Of a stretch of 64,000 nucleotides of DNA, positions 8,513 to 22,330 are shown piece after piece. Under the pieces are notes generated by a model. It saw only the letters and a list, made by a program, of their open reading frames with translations, did no database searches and was not told the origin of the DNA. Source of the stretch: Hypoxylon rubiginosum (Eukaryota; Ascomycota; Sordariomycetes; Xylariales; Hypoxylaceae); NCBI GenBank assembly GCA_902806565.1, contig CADCXA010000006.1, forward strand, positions 2,480,001-2,544,000. Reading direction: 5' to 3'. Position 1 is the stretch's first letter, and the number at the start of each line of letters is the position of its first letter. The position numbers and the translations under genes are program-made.

Positions 8513-11500
8513 TACATACGCGGATATATTCGATAGGCAGAAGTAGGCACATAACCCATAAGGGGGTGTAGGAAAAAGATAGTCCGTTGACGGGTCTAGA
8601 ACAGGACCTCGTACGGTCCGGGCTCGTCGCCATGCATCATGAGGACGGATTATGGCAGTAAGCAGCGAAGGGCGCTCTGCAGTTGCGTCATTATCTTTTA
8701 TATATATACACACAACCCAGAAGAAGAAAGGGGGGAGGGAGCTCCATCTAACCAAGGCAAGTAGGTCGGACCCCTTTTCCTGTACTTCGCGCCAGAAGGA
8801 GCTAGATGATTCGAGAGAGAGAGAGATCGCAAAAATCGGTCATGCAACCACCCGAAAAGCGATTACCTTCATTGGCCTCTGTGCCGTCGTGCATGTGGAA
8901 GGCTGGGATTGGGCCGTTATAAGCCTCGGCGGAAAGAATATGACAAGCCAAGAGGGGTAGGGAAAAGATCCAAGGGGGTAAAAAGAAAAGAAAAAAAAGC
9001 CTCTCTGCAAGATTGCATGGGGTCTTTGCGAGATCGGGTCGAGTTGCTCAAGGCCCGGGAAAGTTAAATGAAACGACAGGTCTCTTTTCCTTTTTTTCTC
9101 TTTTCTCCGCCTTCCTTTATATTCGTCGGTAAGCCTCACGATCTGGACCAACTTATAACGGCCAGACCGCCCCAACTTACCGTCGGGCGGCGCCACGGCG
9201 TAAAACCGATGGACTCCTGCGGACCCTCATAAACCAACTACCTACCTTAGGTAGCCCTCATCTACTATATTTATTACGAAGCCACATGCAACAAGGCCTT
9301 TCCGTGATCCGTGATATGTATCGGAGTCATGACCCGAGGTTAAGTTGGGATGATTGTCTCGGTCTCTCTCGGGTTGCTGCATCTGTGCCGTGCTCTCTCT
9401 CCCTTTCCTTATCTGCTTATTTGCTTGCTTGCCCGAGAAGGCAACTTCAGGGAGTTCGCGTAGCCGCAAGCCATATATCTAGCGGTCTACCCTAGGTAGG
9501 TACTATCAAAATGTTTGGCATCACGGCCGACAGACCATATGATAGAAGAGCCACCGCCATATAGGGAGAGACGTGACATATTTTCGTACTACACGAGGCG
9601 CACGGATATGCCGGCCACTTGGACGGCATGGACCGAAAAGTAACAGGGCATTCGGGGAAATGCGACGGGAAAACGCGACGGGGAAACGCGACTGCAATTA
9701 CGGAAAGGCTCGGTTGGAGAAGAAGACGAAATACATAGAAAATTAACTCGGTAATAAGGCTGAAACGATTTGTATTCAAGACGAGGTTGGTAAGAGAGCT
9801 TACCTAACCAGCCGCATTGGATAGGCAAGGTAGGAGCCGGAGGGAAGCCGGGCCCAGTGATGAAGATGCATGAGATCGTGATCTCGGTGAATCTGGGGGG
9901 CATATCGCGAGGTAGGTCAGTTTATAGTCAGCGGGAAAGGGGGCTGTTGTCAGCAAGGAGTCGATCGTAAATACGGCCACTGCTGCGCACGGGGCCGTTG
10001 TCGTAAAGCTGAATGAACAAGTACTACTACGGCACGTCTGTTGCCATATGAGCCAAGAGAGTATCGTCGCCGACTACCTGGCCTATCTTGTCTATTGCGG
10101 CATCTCTCATCATCAGGTAGGTGCATCTAACATTGGTGGGCCTATAATACCTTTTACTAACCAGAACCGTAGAAACTCGACGTGCGGAACTATGATAGAA
10201 TGCGGTTGCACCCATCTCTCATAAAATGGTGTTGTACTGCATATAGTTCCTCTAGATAGTAGAAGTGATTTGCAGTGATCCTGGGCCACTCGACAACACG
10301 TTGGTCGCTCTCGAACCTCTCGTTTCCTCGTTAGAAATATGACAGGTAATAAAAACCTTCGCCCGTGACAGGAAAGACAGAAGAGATAGAGAGTACCCCT
10401 TCGGCTACGGGGCATAATCTCAGGAGCTTTGCCCTTCTGGCCCCTATATGTATGTAGTGTATGTAGAAGGGAGGGGCCGCGGAAAGCACCCGCTGGAGAA
10501 GAGAAGATGCTCAGTGACCTATGAGGGCGGCATATCGCTCGTCTAGCTCGTCTTCTCGCCTCGTTCCTCGAGCCCGACCCCAGGTGAAGACTTGTATGTA
10601 TGAAGTAAGATCCTGCAATGCATCTACAGCAGCATGGGAAAAAAGGCCCCGATCTCGTTTTATTCAAGGACCAGGCCTCGAGATCATCTAGCGGGTGGTG
10701 GGTTGCTGGACCAAGGTCCGTCTGCTCAACCACTTATTTCTCCCCTCTCACCGGAGTTTGCTGCGCCAATAGGAGTCGGCCAATTCGAACCCCCCCCCCC
10801 TCCCCTCGTTCTGATAAGCAGCGCGCGGTGGGACCCCGGTCGCTCAGTGATCGCCGGGACCAAGCCACAGCGTAGCAGCGTAGCATCTCAAGTTTCCCGA
10901 GGGTCGCACTGGGGAGAGGTTCCATCGCGTTTAGGTAAGGGAAGCTCATGTGACATTCCCAGATTCATTTGGCCTTGGCTTGGAGCGCTTGGCGGCTTTG
11001 AAAAAGATTGGATTTCCAGCCCCTAATCGAAAGATGGGGATGGGCGGGACCTTGGGTAGCCCCAGGTCTGCCAGGTCGCCTACAAAGCAGTGGTGACACA
11101 CCATCGTATTGCCCTATCTCTCTCCTTTGCCCCCCTAGGACGTTGCTTCGCCTCGCAAAGATGTACTTGTACGGTAAGTCTCGACTCTCAAACTCCCCAG
11201 GTCAAGATTGACCCACTTCACCGTCTACCCGGCTACTGTAACTTGTATTGTACAATACAATGCATCTATATAATCAACTAACCAGCCCCTAGTGGCAGAA
11301 AATTGGCCGGATTCAGTTGTGCTTGCGAAAAGGACCCAATAACGCTGAGCCCCGCGGAATCAAGATGGTTGCCCACGGCAGAAACCATCAGGAAAACAAT
11401 CATGCGTATTCCCTGGCAAAGAGAAGGAATATGACATGTCAGAAACTACACCCGGTTCCCCCTCCAGGGGGTCGCAACACTTGGCCGCTATCCGCCTGCG

Positions 11501-14500
11501 CCCACAGGATTTCGATTGGGATAGGACGAGATAGGACAACGTAGCGAGACATGTCGTAGTTTTATTATTATGTACTGCTGTAAGCATGTAATGTGTATGT
11601 GCATACCTACCTTACGCATACATACGACAGACAGGCGGACAGGCGATGTATCATAGAGAGAACCGTTATGCCGACTAGAATGGTTCAGTTGCCCGAGGGG
11701 AACGCAAGGGAACGCCGGGTGCCCGCTTGGGAGCGCATGCGACAGGCGTGTCACTGAGAGGAAACTGGCGGATAGCGGGACTCCCGAGGCCGGAAGAGCT
11801 TCTGCGCGGCAACATGGCCGAGAGGAGCTGAAGATTCTCGCATCATCATCACACATTGCATACATACATGCCTACCTACATACATACATGCATTGGACGA
11901 ATGGCCCGCGCGTGGAAAGAGGGGCGTCGGGTTCGGAGACGTCTTTTGCGTGCGTACAATCCTACATATTGCGTACAACACATACGACTTTGATTATTGT
12001 AACCTCCCATGTACATGATAGATACCGACATGTGCGCGTGCTTGTTGCGTAGCAGTAGCAGCTCACCGCTTACATCCGGCTGAGTCGATATAGAGCGAGA
12101 AGAGCGAGAGCCAGAGAGCCCACAATGTCTCTATATGCCTGTCGCCGAGTTTAGTCAGGGCCGAGCCGCTGGCCCCAACTTCCAGATCTGGCCGAATGAG
12201 ATCCCAAGAGTACGAAGGCGGATGGGTGGTTACTTAACTCGGTTGCTTGGCCGCCCCGTTGGACACACATACGGAACGATGAGATAAGAGAAAAACAAGA
12301 GAAATATACGACCTACGTAACGACTGGCGAGAAAACCGGGAGATGGCCCCACGCCAGATCTGACTGATATAAATATATTCAGATCAGACGATCACGCAGG
12401 TCCGGTGTCATTGGCTCGCCATCAGAGATCCAAATTTCAAATAGAAAAGAGTATCATTTTAGCCTGATCTCCGTAATGAGATGCGTGTCGTTTCTGCTGC
12501 GATAGACATATCATTTATGCCAACTCAGCGCCCTGGCGAGACTTAGAAAAATAAATAATAAAAACCTCGTACAGTTGATCAATCGCATGTGAAAGCGATC
12601 TTCTGATCTGTATATGAAGACTCCAAACTTTTAGTCAGCAAGGAAAATGGGAATCGGGATAGGGGATACATAGCAAAAGAAGAAATATTTATTTGCCACT
12701 GCCTTTTTTTCCTTCTTTCCGTGACAACGCGAGACAGGTAATAGCATCGTATGTTTTATGAGCGATTTTGCACCCCCGGTGGGCATTGAGATATATTATA
12801 CCACACCGATTAGAAAAGAGCAAAGATACTAGTTAGCCGAAGTGCTACACAAGTATGCAAGTTATGAAAAGCTACCCTATGGTTGGTACGGGCGTGAGTC
12901 TCTAGGAAAACGGCCAATATAGGTGTGGTATGTGCAGGCGAACGCGCTTCTTCTAGTTCTCACTTTTTTTGTGATCACATTATGAAGTTGCAAAAGACAC
13001 TGGATCATGCCGCCGCGTAAGAGTATTCTCGGCTTTTTTCGCAATGATACCACACCCCGTGGGAAGCGCGCGCGGGGTGGTGGTGAAACGCCAACGAATC
13101 TGGTAACGGTCGTTCGTTCGTTCTACTATGTACGTTCCATCATTGCTGGAAGAACATTGGAAGAGCGGCGGACGACCCCTGGTCGGTACCGGTACCAAAA
13201 TAGCAGCGACGAGGAAAAAGGGACAACGCCGCCGCTTCCTTTGTTGGGACTGACCTTAGACAGATCTGGTGGTCTGCATGGTCTGCATGTCCAGGCCGTT
13301 GTAGGATCCAGATTACGCCGCAGTCTTGGGTCGATGGCTGACACTAGGGACCCCATCTTCCCATGGCCGTCCGTACCACTTTCTCGCAACCAGTTTGGCG
13401 AATCGAGAGAGCACGGAAGATAAGTCACCTCACCTTACCGTGGTTCCGGGTAACCACGGGATATTAATGCCCGTCTCGGAGTCGATAACTCTGGACAGCA
13501 TAATCTTGATCGCAACGCAAAGAATGCCTCGTGGTCCCGTAACCAAACAGCTCATCAACTCCGATGCTGTGCACCGTTCCTGTACGTTTGACAGTTCGAA
13601 TTAAATCCCAATGTTCTGGCCAAGTAGGCTATTTCTCTGTGTACGTGTTTGGACGTGTGTACCGACCGAGTAGCTGGACGTAGAACGCCTCACTTTTCGA
13701 AAGATCCGATCCTCTTACTAGCAGGGCACACAATATGCGATTATAGGTTGACTGGGGCGTCACGACTCATCGTTTCGTTCAATTGTCTCCTGCCTGAGTC
13801 GTTCATTTCCTTTGTCATCACGGGAAGCATCCTGGAATGCAACGATACTTGCGGAAGCACTGCCGGTACCTAGGCTGTACAAGTGTATGCCATCCTAGCT
13901 CAATGTTAGAGGCCCCAGGGGAGGGTGGAAGGGCATGGGAGATACGATTGGTTACCCCAGGTCCAAGCGGTCGATAAAAGAAAAGAATTCGCACATCTCC
14001 TCTACCAAAGCAGGGGAGAACGGTCGCTAAAACTTTTGGTCGAATTACAAGGGTTTGACCAGATGACAGGATCTGGCTCAGGCATCTCGCTCCTAGCCGA
14101 ATAGCAACATGGCCTGTTGCATATGACGATCGCCCCGATTTGGGTGAAGTCCAGGGGTACTGATTCCTGAATCGGATGTAAACCCGGCAGTCTGGGGCGC
14201 CTTAAGTTCTTCTAGACTTCTTCAGCAACCACCACGACCCTCCGCGCGTGGGGTCCAACTCGAACGATTTCGACGCACAATTTGACTAGGGTGGTCGAGA
14301 GAATATGGCGGTGGATGGGTGATGGTTGGTGATCGTAGAACCTGCACTTCGTACCTTGTCCTCTCGCCAGGTTTTCGACCCACTCGATGCCTTCTTCTCT
14401 CCCAATCCAAATCCCGAGCCTGCCACAAGTGGTAAAACAAAGCCCGAGAAAGCTTACACTTTGAGCCACTTATATTATTAGCCCTATCTGTCATTTCGAT

Positions 14501-17500
14501 GGCACTGCGCAGTACATTCTTGCGTTCGCCGTCCCCATACGCGCAGAGCGGATAGTTCGCCGATATGCCTGTACCCGTCCCGCGGGAATGATATGATATG
14601 TCTGATATGCCTTTTTTGCGCGTTGATACTCCATACCCTTACGGACAGCGTGAGTGACGAGGCTCAGATAGACCGAACACGGTGACAAAAACCCTTGCTG
14701 GCTCATACGTGATTTCATGCTCAGCAACCCTTTTCTCCTGTGCCCACCGACCATGATCAGGTGGGTGTATTAGTGCTTTAGTCCTAGTGTTGTAGGACTT
14801 TGTTCCGCCAATGAGGAATTGGTCAACTTACTCCTTTCGGCTCGGTGGATAGTTTCTTGTTTCACGCTGGCAGGCTTTGGGCATCTACCCAAGTGGAGTT
14901 AGTAGATTGTCTAGTCTAGTGTGCGTTGAAGCGACAAATAGTACCCTGCTAGACAGCGAACTCCATAGCAGAAAAGAGTAATGCTCGAGCCGACGATTCT
15001 AGTCTGCTTAGCTTGGCAGCTAACTCGGGAGTCGTGTTGAAAATCCTAGATCGTATCGTACTTGTATACTAGATCTCGTGAAGGAACCCTTTAGCGGCCG
15101 ACTCGAACCGCCTGAAGCCTAGCGTCCTCTTTTTTTAGAGGCTTCGAGAATCCTTAGAATCCTGATAAATGCCTACATAGTAGGTAAGTACGGGATAACC
15201 GGATCGTAGGTATTGTAACTTGGATTTGCCGTATTAGCTCGACATGTATCATACGTACGAGGGGGTACGTTAGTGGACAACTTGGGCTGATAATAGTTGA
15301 TTGATGAATTGTTGAAAAGCGACTGCATGTGATAATGTGATGACATAGAATGATTAAATTAGAAATGCTATTTTTTCTTTTTGTTTCTCTTTTTTCCGAT
15401 GGGAAAGTGACCTCAACGTTGTTAGCGGCCATGCGGCGAACAGATGACAGACAGGCAGACAGGCAGGGCAGATAGGTGCCTGAAAGATAGCAACGTGCCA
15501 CATGAATCGAAGAGGGATATTCCCTGTTGCTAGTCAGAACTCAGAACCTAGTCTCGATTGCATCGATCTCTAATCTTGATCTTGAACCTTGTGCCCCTTT
15601 TTTTCTCCTCTATACTATAGTATACCTAGCATAATGTATTATTTTACTCGCGATACTGGCCTCTTGATCGTACCATCACTCAACTTCTAACATGTTACAT
15701 AAAGTCCCAGGCTCGTGTCCCTATCGAGCGAGAAACAGAATGCTGTCATAGGTGAACCAAGTCGGCTCCGGTAGCTCCCATGATTTGCATCCGAACCTCG
15801 TGTTGATAAGTAGCATGCCACAAAAGCCAGCAAAAACATGAGGCGATGAAGCAAACTCCCGCCGGCATCATGACACACGTATGACTACAGGTTAATTGAT
15901 CCCATTAAGATTGCCCCCGCCTGTTCCACAGAGGCAATCTTGTATACATAAATGGCTAGGTAGATGAAATCCGTTATCGTAGCGTGGCTAGACATGCTGT
16001 GATTGTGATATATAAGGAGCCATTAAAATAAATAAAGAACCCCCAATCATCTAGGCTCGTAGCGGATGGTATCGTGGGAACACCGAAAATATGTAAATAC
16101 CATATTGAAACTCCGATTCGAGGTCCACACAGTTGCACCGAGTTAACAGAATGGTTCGTGGACCATGCAAATCATCCAATAGAACTAGAAATGCACCATG
16201 ATAGTACTGTAGTGCCCAATATAGCACTTGGCGTACACCGTCGCACTGAAGAATATTAGGTAGCACCCTATCCCACGACCAAAAAAAAGGAGTCGGGATA
16301 TTGGTAGCCTGTAGACCGAGGACCTCTTGTGATAGAAAACCGTTATAGGTCAGTCGCTCGGCGGTTTTACTTGCAAGATCGATCGATGCGGCATACCGTT
16401 ATCTGATCAGGCCTTAACCTGAAGCTACACGGTATCTACTTGCATGTGATCTACGTGGAAGTGACTCGAAGTTGACATGTAATATTTACTTAGGCTGCCT
16501 ACCTGGTATGCTCGGAAAAGTTTGGAAAGGTTCGCATAATCCCAGATGCCCAGAATTATGCACGGGGTCGCCGTGTAGACCTGTAAGCCTGATACTCGCA
16601 GTTAATGAGGTATGTACCTAAGGTATGTAGGTATGCTGTTGATAAGGTATTGCGCAAAGCTGTTAAGGGGCTAAGGGAAAAGAAGCATTTGGAAGAAAAA
16701 TATGTATGGTACCTGCTTACCTACAAGACCCGAATGGCTACCTAGGTAGGTAGGTAGGTTTATATTCTGTAAATTGATACTCCCTACCTTCATGGGGAAG
16801 CGTAAGATTGCGCATGGAGAAGTTCGACCGAAAGCCTACTTGAACTTACTACGTACGTATTTTGAACGTACACCAGTACAAATAACGAACTAGCTATGGC
16901 GGTAGAACACCTCGTACCAATAACAGAATACTTATCCGTCAGGTGCCATTCGGAGGCTCTACGACGTGTCACCGAGAACTTGAAACCGTTGAAGATCGGC
17001 AAGAAGTTTTCTAGGCTCATTCTAAACAACTGTTGCCTTCTCTGTTCAGCTAGTTCTTGCCGCTAAGTTGGCCGTTCTGGCCGTTGTATCGGTCGCTAAT
17101 CTGTTGAAAGGAGAGCAATCTGTCTGGATGCAAGATCTCCGAGAAATCCTTTTAGCAGCAAGGGGGGGCGCAGGCAGGCAATCTAGCCGAGAACGAGTCC
17201 TGATCGATTGCACACACTAAGCCGCAGTCGAGCCATTTGTCCACATGGTTCTCCAAATCTGACCAAAACCCCGGGATGAGATGTAGATCTTGGATTGGCC
17301 GGAGTCAACAGCCAACAAGAGCAAGAAGTCCAAGCATTCAGACGTGGTAATCCTGTACAACATTAGATGACGTGAGACTCTGTTGATGATGGCGTCGACG
17401 CGTTGACGACCAACGGAGTTTTGATTCTAGGAGGTGATTGGAAAACTGAGTTGCGAACCCTATACGAGAGGTGTGGGTTTCTAGGAGATCCCGTGAGTGA

Positions 17501-19226
17501 AGTAGAAGAGTTGCACTATGTAGTTGAGAGGTATAGCGGCCCGGGAATTAGAAGCGCACACACATGCAGCTCTAAAGTCGAGTTGTACCCATATCACGTA
17601 CGATAAATGTTGGATGTATTCTCCGACCTGCCTGGCCCTAACGGCTGCGTATCGCGGCTTCTACAGCAGAAATGGAGGGAGAAAAAAAAAGATAGGCAGG
17701 ATTTAGCGGACAAGACGGATTGTGTCCCTCCACATTAGAAGCGTGGATAGTCATGACTCGTTGCCCGTATTGTACATACAGGGTGCATGTTCCCGCCCAT
17801 GGAAAAGGGGACGGAACGTCGATTGTAACCCACGATCTGACCGAGAGCGTGTGTGTGTCCGATAATAATAGAACCTTGCCGCGCGTATCTTCTCGTCGTA
17901 GGTGCGAATGCCTCCGCGTCCTTCATGTCCCTACGCCCAAATATTCTTTCTGCCTCGAGTACCGGCTAGAAGGAGAGGGCTGATAAGGTAATGAATGAAT
18001 ACGCGTGGATTTATCTCGCGGTGTGGAGTGGAAACCCTCTATTCGTAGGGTCCATATATAATGCAACGCTGATGTTTCCCCTGGTTGTAACATAATATGA
18101 GCTGCGAGAGTGGTGAATCACCTACCGTAGCCTTTCTATGCAGATGGATGAAAGCAAGCCTTACCATGGTGATACCTTACCATACCTTAGGTAGGTAGTG
18201 ATATAACATATAACAGACTTCCAAATAGCCCAGGGGTATGACCGCTAAATTGCCTCAATTTTCCTTCGCAGTTGGGACTATTGAGGCTCAGATAAGACGC
18301 CCCAATATTGAAAAGTTGGCTTTGAATATACTCGTGGAGCTGAGCTGATACTAGCTGGTGTGTACTCGGTAGAAGTTATTATATTCAAGCTTAGCATATA
18401 GCAATGTTCTATAATATTGGAAGCTTGTTACCAGCTGAAATAGCTACTTCGTGGGATATAAGTAGCTATGGCCAGGCAGGGGACATACCTAGCCATAGAA
18501 GCCTTTCAAATTTCCTCGGATGTAATTTCGGGATATATCTAACATTGTCGATTCTCCAGATCTGCCTTAGGAGTAAGTAGGTATGTATGTATGTCACGAG
18601 TCGAGATGGCGAATTGGTAAGATCGATTGATAGCGGTAATAGTATGGAAATAAGATGTAAAAACCACGCGTGACGGGCTCGGTTAGGAACGTAAACCCAG
18701 GCCAGGCCTTGCCTTGCCTTGTCATATTACGATACGATACGTACTGCTGTTTCTTCAGGTGTAGCCTCAGGGATCAGAAGTGGGCGGAAGGTCAGTTTAG
18801 GTACATATATGTATGTACAATGTATGTATGTAGAGATGTATGTACCTGACAAGTACCCAATGATAGCTCTCTCGGCAACCCACAGCCGCTACGGCTAGTC
18901 CCTGTCAGAAATGTTCCCATGCAGCCCATGCAGCCCATGCAGCAGCCTACTATGTATGTATGCACCATGTTCACTGCCCATGTTCCCATGTTCGATCCCA
19001 TGCTCAACTTCCATCCATGCTTTTCCCCACTCGACTAAAGCAGAGATAGATTTCGACGGCTGCAGTGGATTGTTAGGGCGTGCGTCGCGAAAAGGAGCTT
19101 GCCCCATGGGCCCCATACCCTTTTGAACGAGATCCATCTGGATCCATCTCTTATGCTACGCTAGGGGGGGAGAGATACGTTCTAAAATGTATGCCAGACC
19201 TGCAGGCCTGCCTTCGCCGAAGTAAT

Positions 19227-19275
19227 GAGCTATGAGCTATGAGCTATGAGCTATGAGCTATGAGCTATGAGCTAT
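19227..19275. repeat. (GAGCTAT)7 minisatellite
   Basis: Seven perfect head-to-tail copies of the 7-bp unit GAGCTAT. The perfect identity suggests recent slippage expansion. It lies about 3 kb upstream of the nsdD-like gene in non-coding sequence. Confidence 0.95.
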
Positions 19276-19877
19276 GTATATACATCAAGTACGCACCTAA
19301 CCCATGTACTGTACCCGTAGTCTGCTATGTACACTGCCCACTACCCACTACCTACTACCTACATATATGTACTTAACCCACTACCAGCATGTATTTAGCC
19401 CATTATCAACAGATACATGTATTTAACCCGCTATCCAAAAAGGTGCAGATAATAATAAAATTAAATAAATATTTTATTTTATTTTCCTTTCCTTACCCAT
19501 GCAACACATGCTCGCCATGTTCTCTCGTAACCCCATCCCCCGTCCCATGTAATTGACCCATACCCTTGTCCGCCGAAATCTCACTTTTTTTTTTATTCTT
19601 TCGCAAAAGAAGCAATGATGTACACCTGCAGCTCCATTTGAGACCTTGCATCTCCTACTGGGTTACCCGCAGGCTTGCTCGTTGCCCAACAGTGCCCATT
19701 CATACCTTACCTAGGGTACATACCTACATATAATACCTACATACATACACACATAACACATACCTACATGATACAGCGTCGCTGTCCGGACTCTGAACCA
19801 ACCTACAGAGTACCGAAGCTGCAGTGCGCTGAGGTCAGAATGTCAGATTCTGAATGTCAGAAATATCGACGTATAGC

Positions 19878-19905
19878 GGGACTTGGGACTTGGGACTTGG
19901 GACTT
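19878..19905. repeat. (GGGACTT)4 minisatellite
   Basis: Four perfect copies of a second, unrelated 7-bp unit, 600 bp downstream of the GAGCTAT array. Confidence 0.95.
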
Positions 19906-22330
19906 GACACCGAGATCGTCATAATTGTTCGATTTTCTAGGGCGTACCGAATCATACCTTAACACTTGATCCCCAATCAGGAACTCCCGCTTGCGGAAAC
20001 ACCATACCCCCCTGCTCACCTAACCTACCGCCCATCTCATCTTCGATCTGAGCTGCCAGAGGGTTGGCAGCGATGCTAGTCGATGGGTCCCATCGCCACC
20101 AAGGGCCTGTAACTCTCACCGTCTAACAGCCCTGGATTTCCCAAAAAGTGGCGCCACCTTATTTCGCTGTGAGGGTAATGGCGTGACCTGACAGGTTTCG
20201 GGACTCGTCATTCCCTACTATCGTCTAGGTATTGCGTCTAGGAGGTATTCTAGCAGACCCAGACACCCCAAGCACCCAAACCACCCAAGCAGCTACAAGC
20301 AGCTAGAGCAACCAAGTACTGTACCTACCCAGGTACCTACCTAGGTATATAGGCATTGTACCAAGCCGTACAGTACCCAAATCTTGGGCATCGGGAGCGA
20401 TCCGTTCGCATTCAGATTCGCCCAGAAGTCCCATGCAACCCCGGGGTCCTGTACGTTTGAGAAACAAGAGATCGTCATCTCACTATTCCCAGGCGATCAT
20501 AACCGACCGTATCATTGCAGTCGTGAACCCTGACCGCTCCAAGGCCGGTTCGTTTCTTGCTCTCCCCCCTACGTTCACGTATCCCGGAGAGCATTCCCCA
20601 AGTAGCAATCGTGTTTGTGTGCTATTACGAGGCATTGCCGGTGTGCCATGCAGCTGGGTAGGTCAACTACGATCTCAAGAGAGGGAGCCTAAAGTACCAG
20701 GCATAATATCCTTCTGGGATCGGTGGGAGGCAGTGTTAGGGAGAGATATGCAATCAATCTTTTTCCCTCCAGGATCCTGTCAGGACCGAAAGGCCGCCGT
20801 ACCAACTGACTGGCTTGTAAGCCTTGACTTGTGAGATTCTCACCCCCGTCTCCCCCACCCCAGGCGACCCAAGTTTAAGTCTCCGTGTTGTAGTCGATAT
20901 ATGTACGTATATCTGTAGGTACATCCATATATACCTACTTACAACATACAAGGACTAAATTGGTAGACAGGGATTCCCTAAGTCGTGTACACGTCTTATT
21001 ACACATGTTATGTATTTGCCCATTCTTGAAGCCCGCAAATCACTAGGTGGACTGCGCTGCATATGGTACATCATACCGTGGTAGCATATGTATCCGCAGA
21101 TACAGATCCACGGGTATCTGTCCTGGTCCCATCTCGCCTCCAGGCTGTTGTGCTTGTTCCTCAAAACTCTTATTACAACACACGCCCGCATTTTCGTCAC
21201 TCTATTTTTAAAGCCTTTTTCTTCCCTTTTCTCCTACTTATTCTAACGTCACGAGGTTCAAGTGACTTCACGCGGATATTTCTGCCACGCCCTGCTTCGA
21301 TCTATAAACATCGCTCAAACATACTTGTCGCCTATTGCTCTCTCAGTCCCTCTCTCTCTACCGCATATACGTCACTATTACCTTAAACGGATTGTCGATA
21401 TCGAAGGGGATTTTACTATCTCGGCTAGAGGATATTTGCTTCTTCGAGCGTTGGACGAATTATTGGCAACTCGGGACGGAAGCTTATTAGCGAGACTTGA
21501 CAGCGACACGTACATACCCGGAGACCGAAAGTAAAATCTTAAAAAAAAAAAAAAAATTCTAGTCCTCGGGCCATATCTCAGGACCCACTAGGTCGCTACA
21601 TCAAAAGGTGAGTTGAGCTTAGGAGATGTCTTAGAAAGAAGAGGATACTACGGCGCCACTACTCGTGGTAAATTCAGTCTACGTACAGTAGTCAGACACC
21701 ACGCCTCTCTCCACCTTGGTAGCTTGGATATTCGGAAGCAAAAAGCATACAAAGTTTTATGCTGCCCGTTGCTCTGATTAGCCCCCTTTCCCCGTCCCGC
21801 CACACGCGTATGTGTCTGAGCTTGTTTCTAATTAATCCGGGTCTAGAGATACGTTTTCGACATCCTGACGCCACTACTGTGCGATCTCCGGCCGTTAGAT
21901 AGGACGTTTTTGCTAGGGCTGGTCGTGGACTAGTATCACTGTAGCCTCAGTAGCTCGTGGTACAGACACACTACCTAATTCTATACAGAACGCGAGGCGC
22001 CTTAATCCAACGCCCCGTCAACACCGACCGACCTCGCCAGCCACGAGTAATCCCGGCAAAGTTAGATGCATGAGTACCCGTAGCTGATCGGTCGGGAGAT
22101 TTGGCACTGCCATTGGTAGTAGTCCCGCTATGGAAACAGGCGAATCTGGCACTAGGCAAAGGTCCGTTATATTCAGAGCTACTAGCTCTAGGCGCTCGGC
22201 TTCGTCTCGTCGAATTTAAGTTGATCAGTGTATATTTCTCTTTTATAGTGGTTTCACCTCGAGCAAACCTAATCCGTACGGCCAGCGTCTTCCATCAGCA
22301 GCGGAACGACATAGTCGCGAAACCCCGATT

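Larger units (their letters stand above)
6986..22330. other. 15-kb gene-free region upstream of nsdD-like gene
   Basis: I find no coding region with credible exons, motifs or conserved family features across these 15 kb. Open frames are short, scattered on both strands and mostly begin at non-ATG codons; the longest (10113-10733, minus) is compositionally unremarkable. The sequence holds an A18 run near 7894, simple repeats annotated separately, TACCTAGGTA palindromes at 16739 and 20338, a perfect hairpin at 18440-18469 and an A17 run at 21541. The last kilobase before 22331 is likely promoter and 5' leader of the GATA-factor gene. Non-coding transcripts cannot be excluded from sequence. Confidence 0.5.

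Noticed and set aside
10113..10733. 206-codon open frame, minus strand
   Set aside because: No motif or domain, Cys/Arg/Ser composition of random translation, and ATG-to-stop region lies in repeat-strewn non-coding DNA.
15090..15180. Possible minus-strand tRNA around a GGTTCGAGT match at 15100
   Set aside because: The flanks do not form a T stem or acceptor stem.
19227..19275. Possible CRISPR-like array
   Set aside because: 7-bp units without spacers in a eukaryotic genome: a plain minisatellite.
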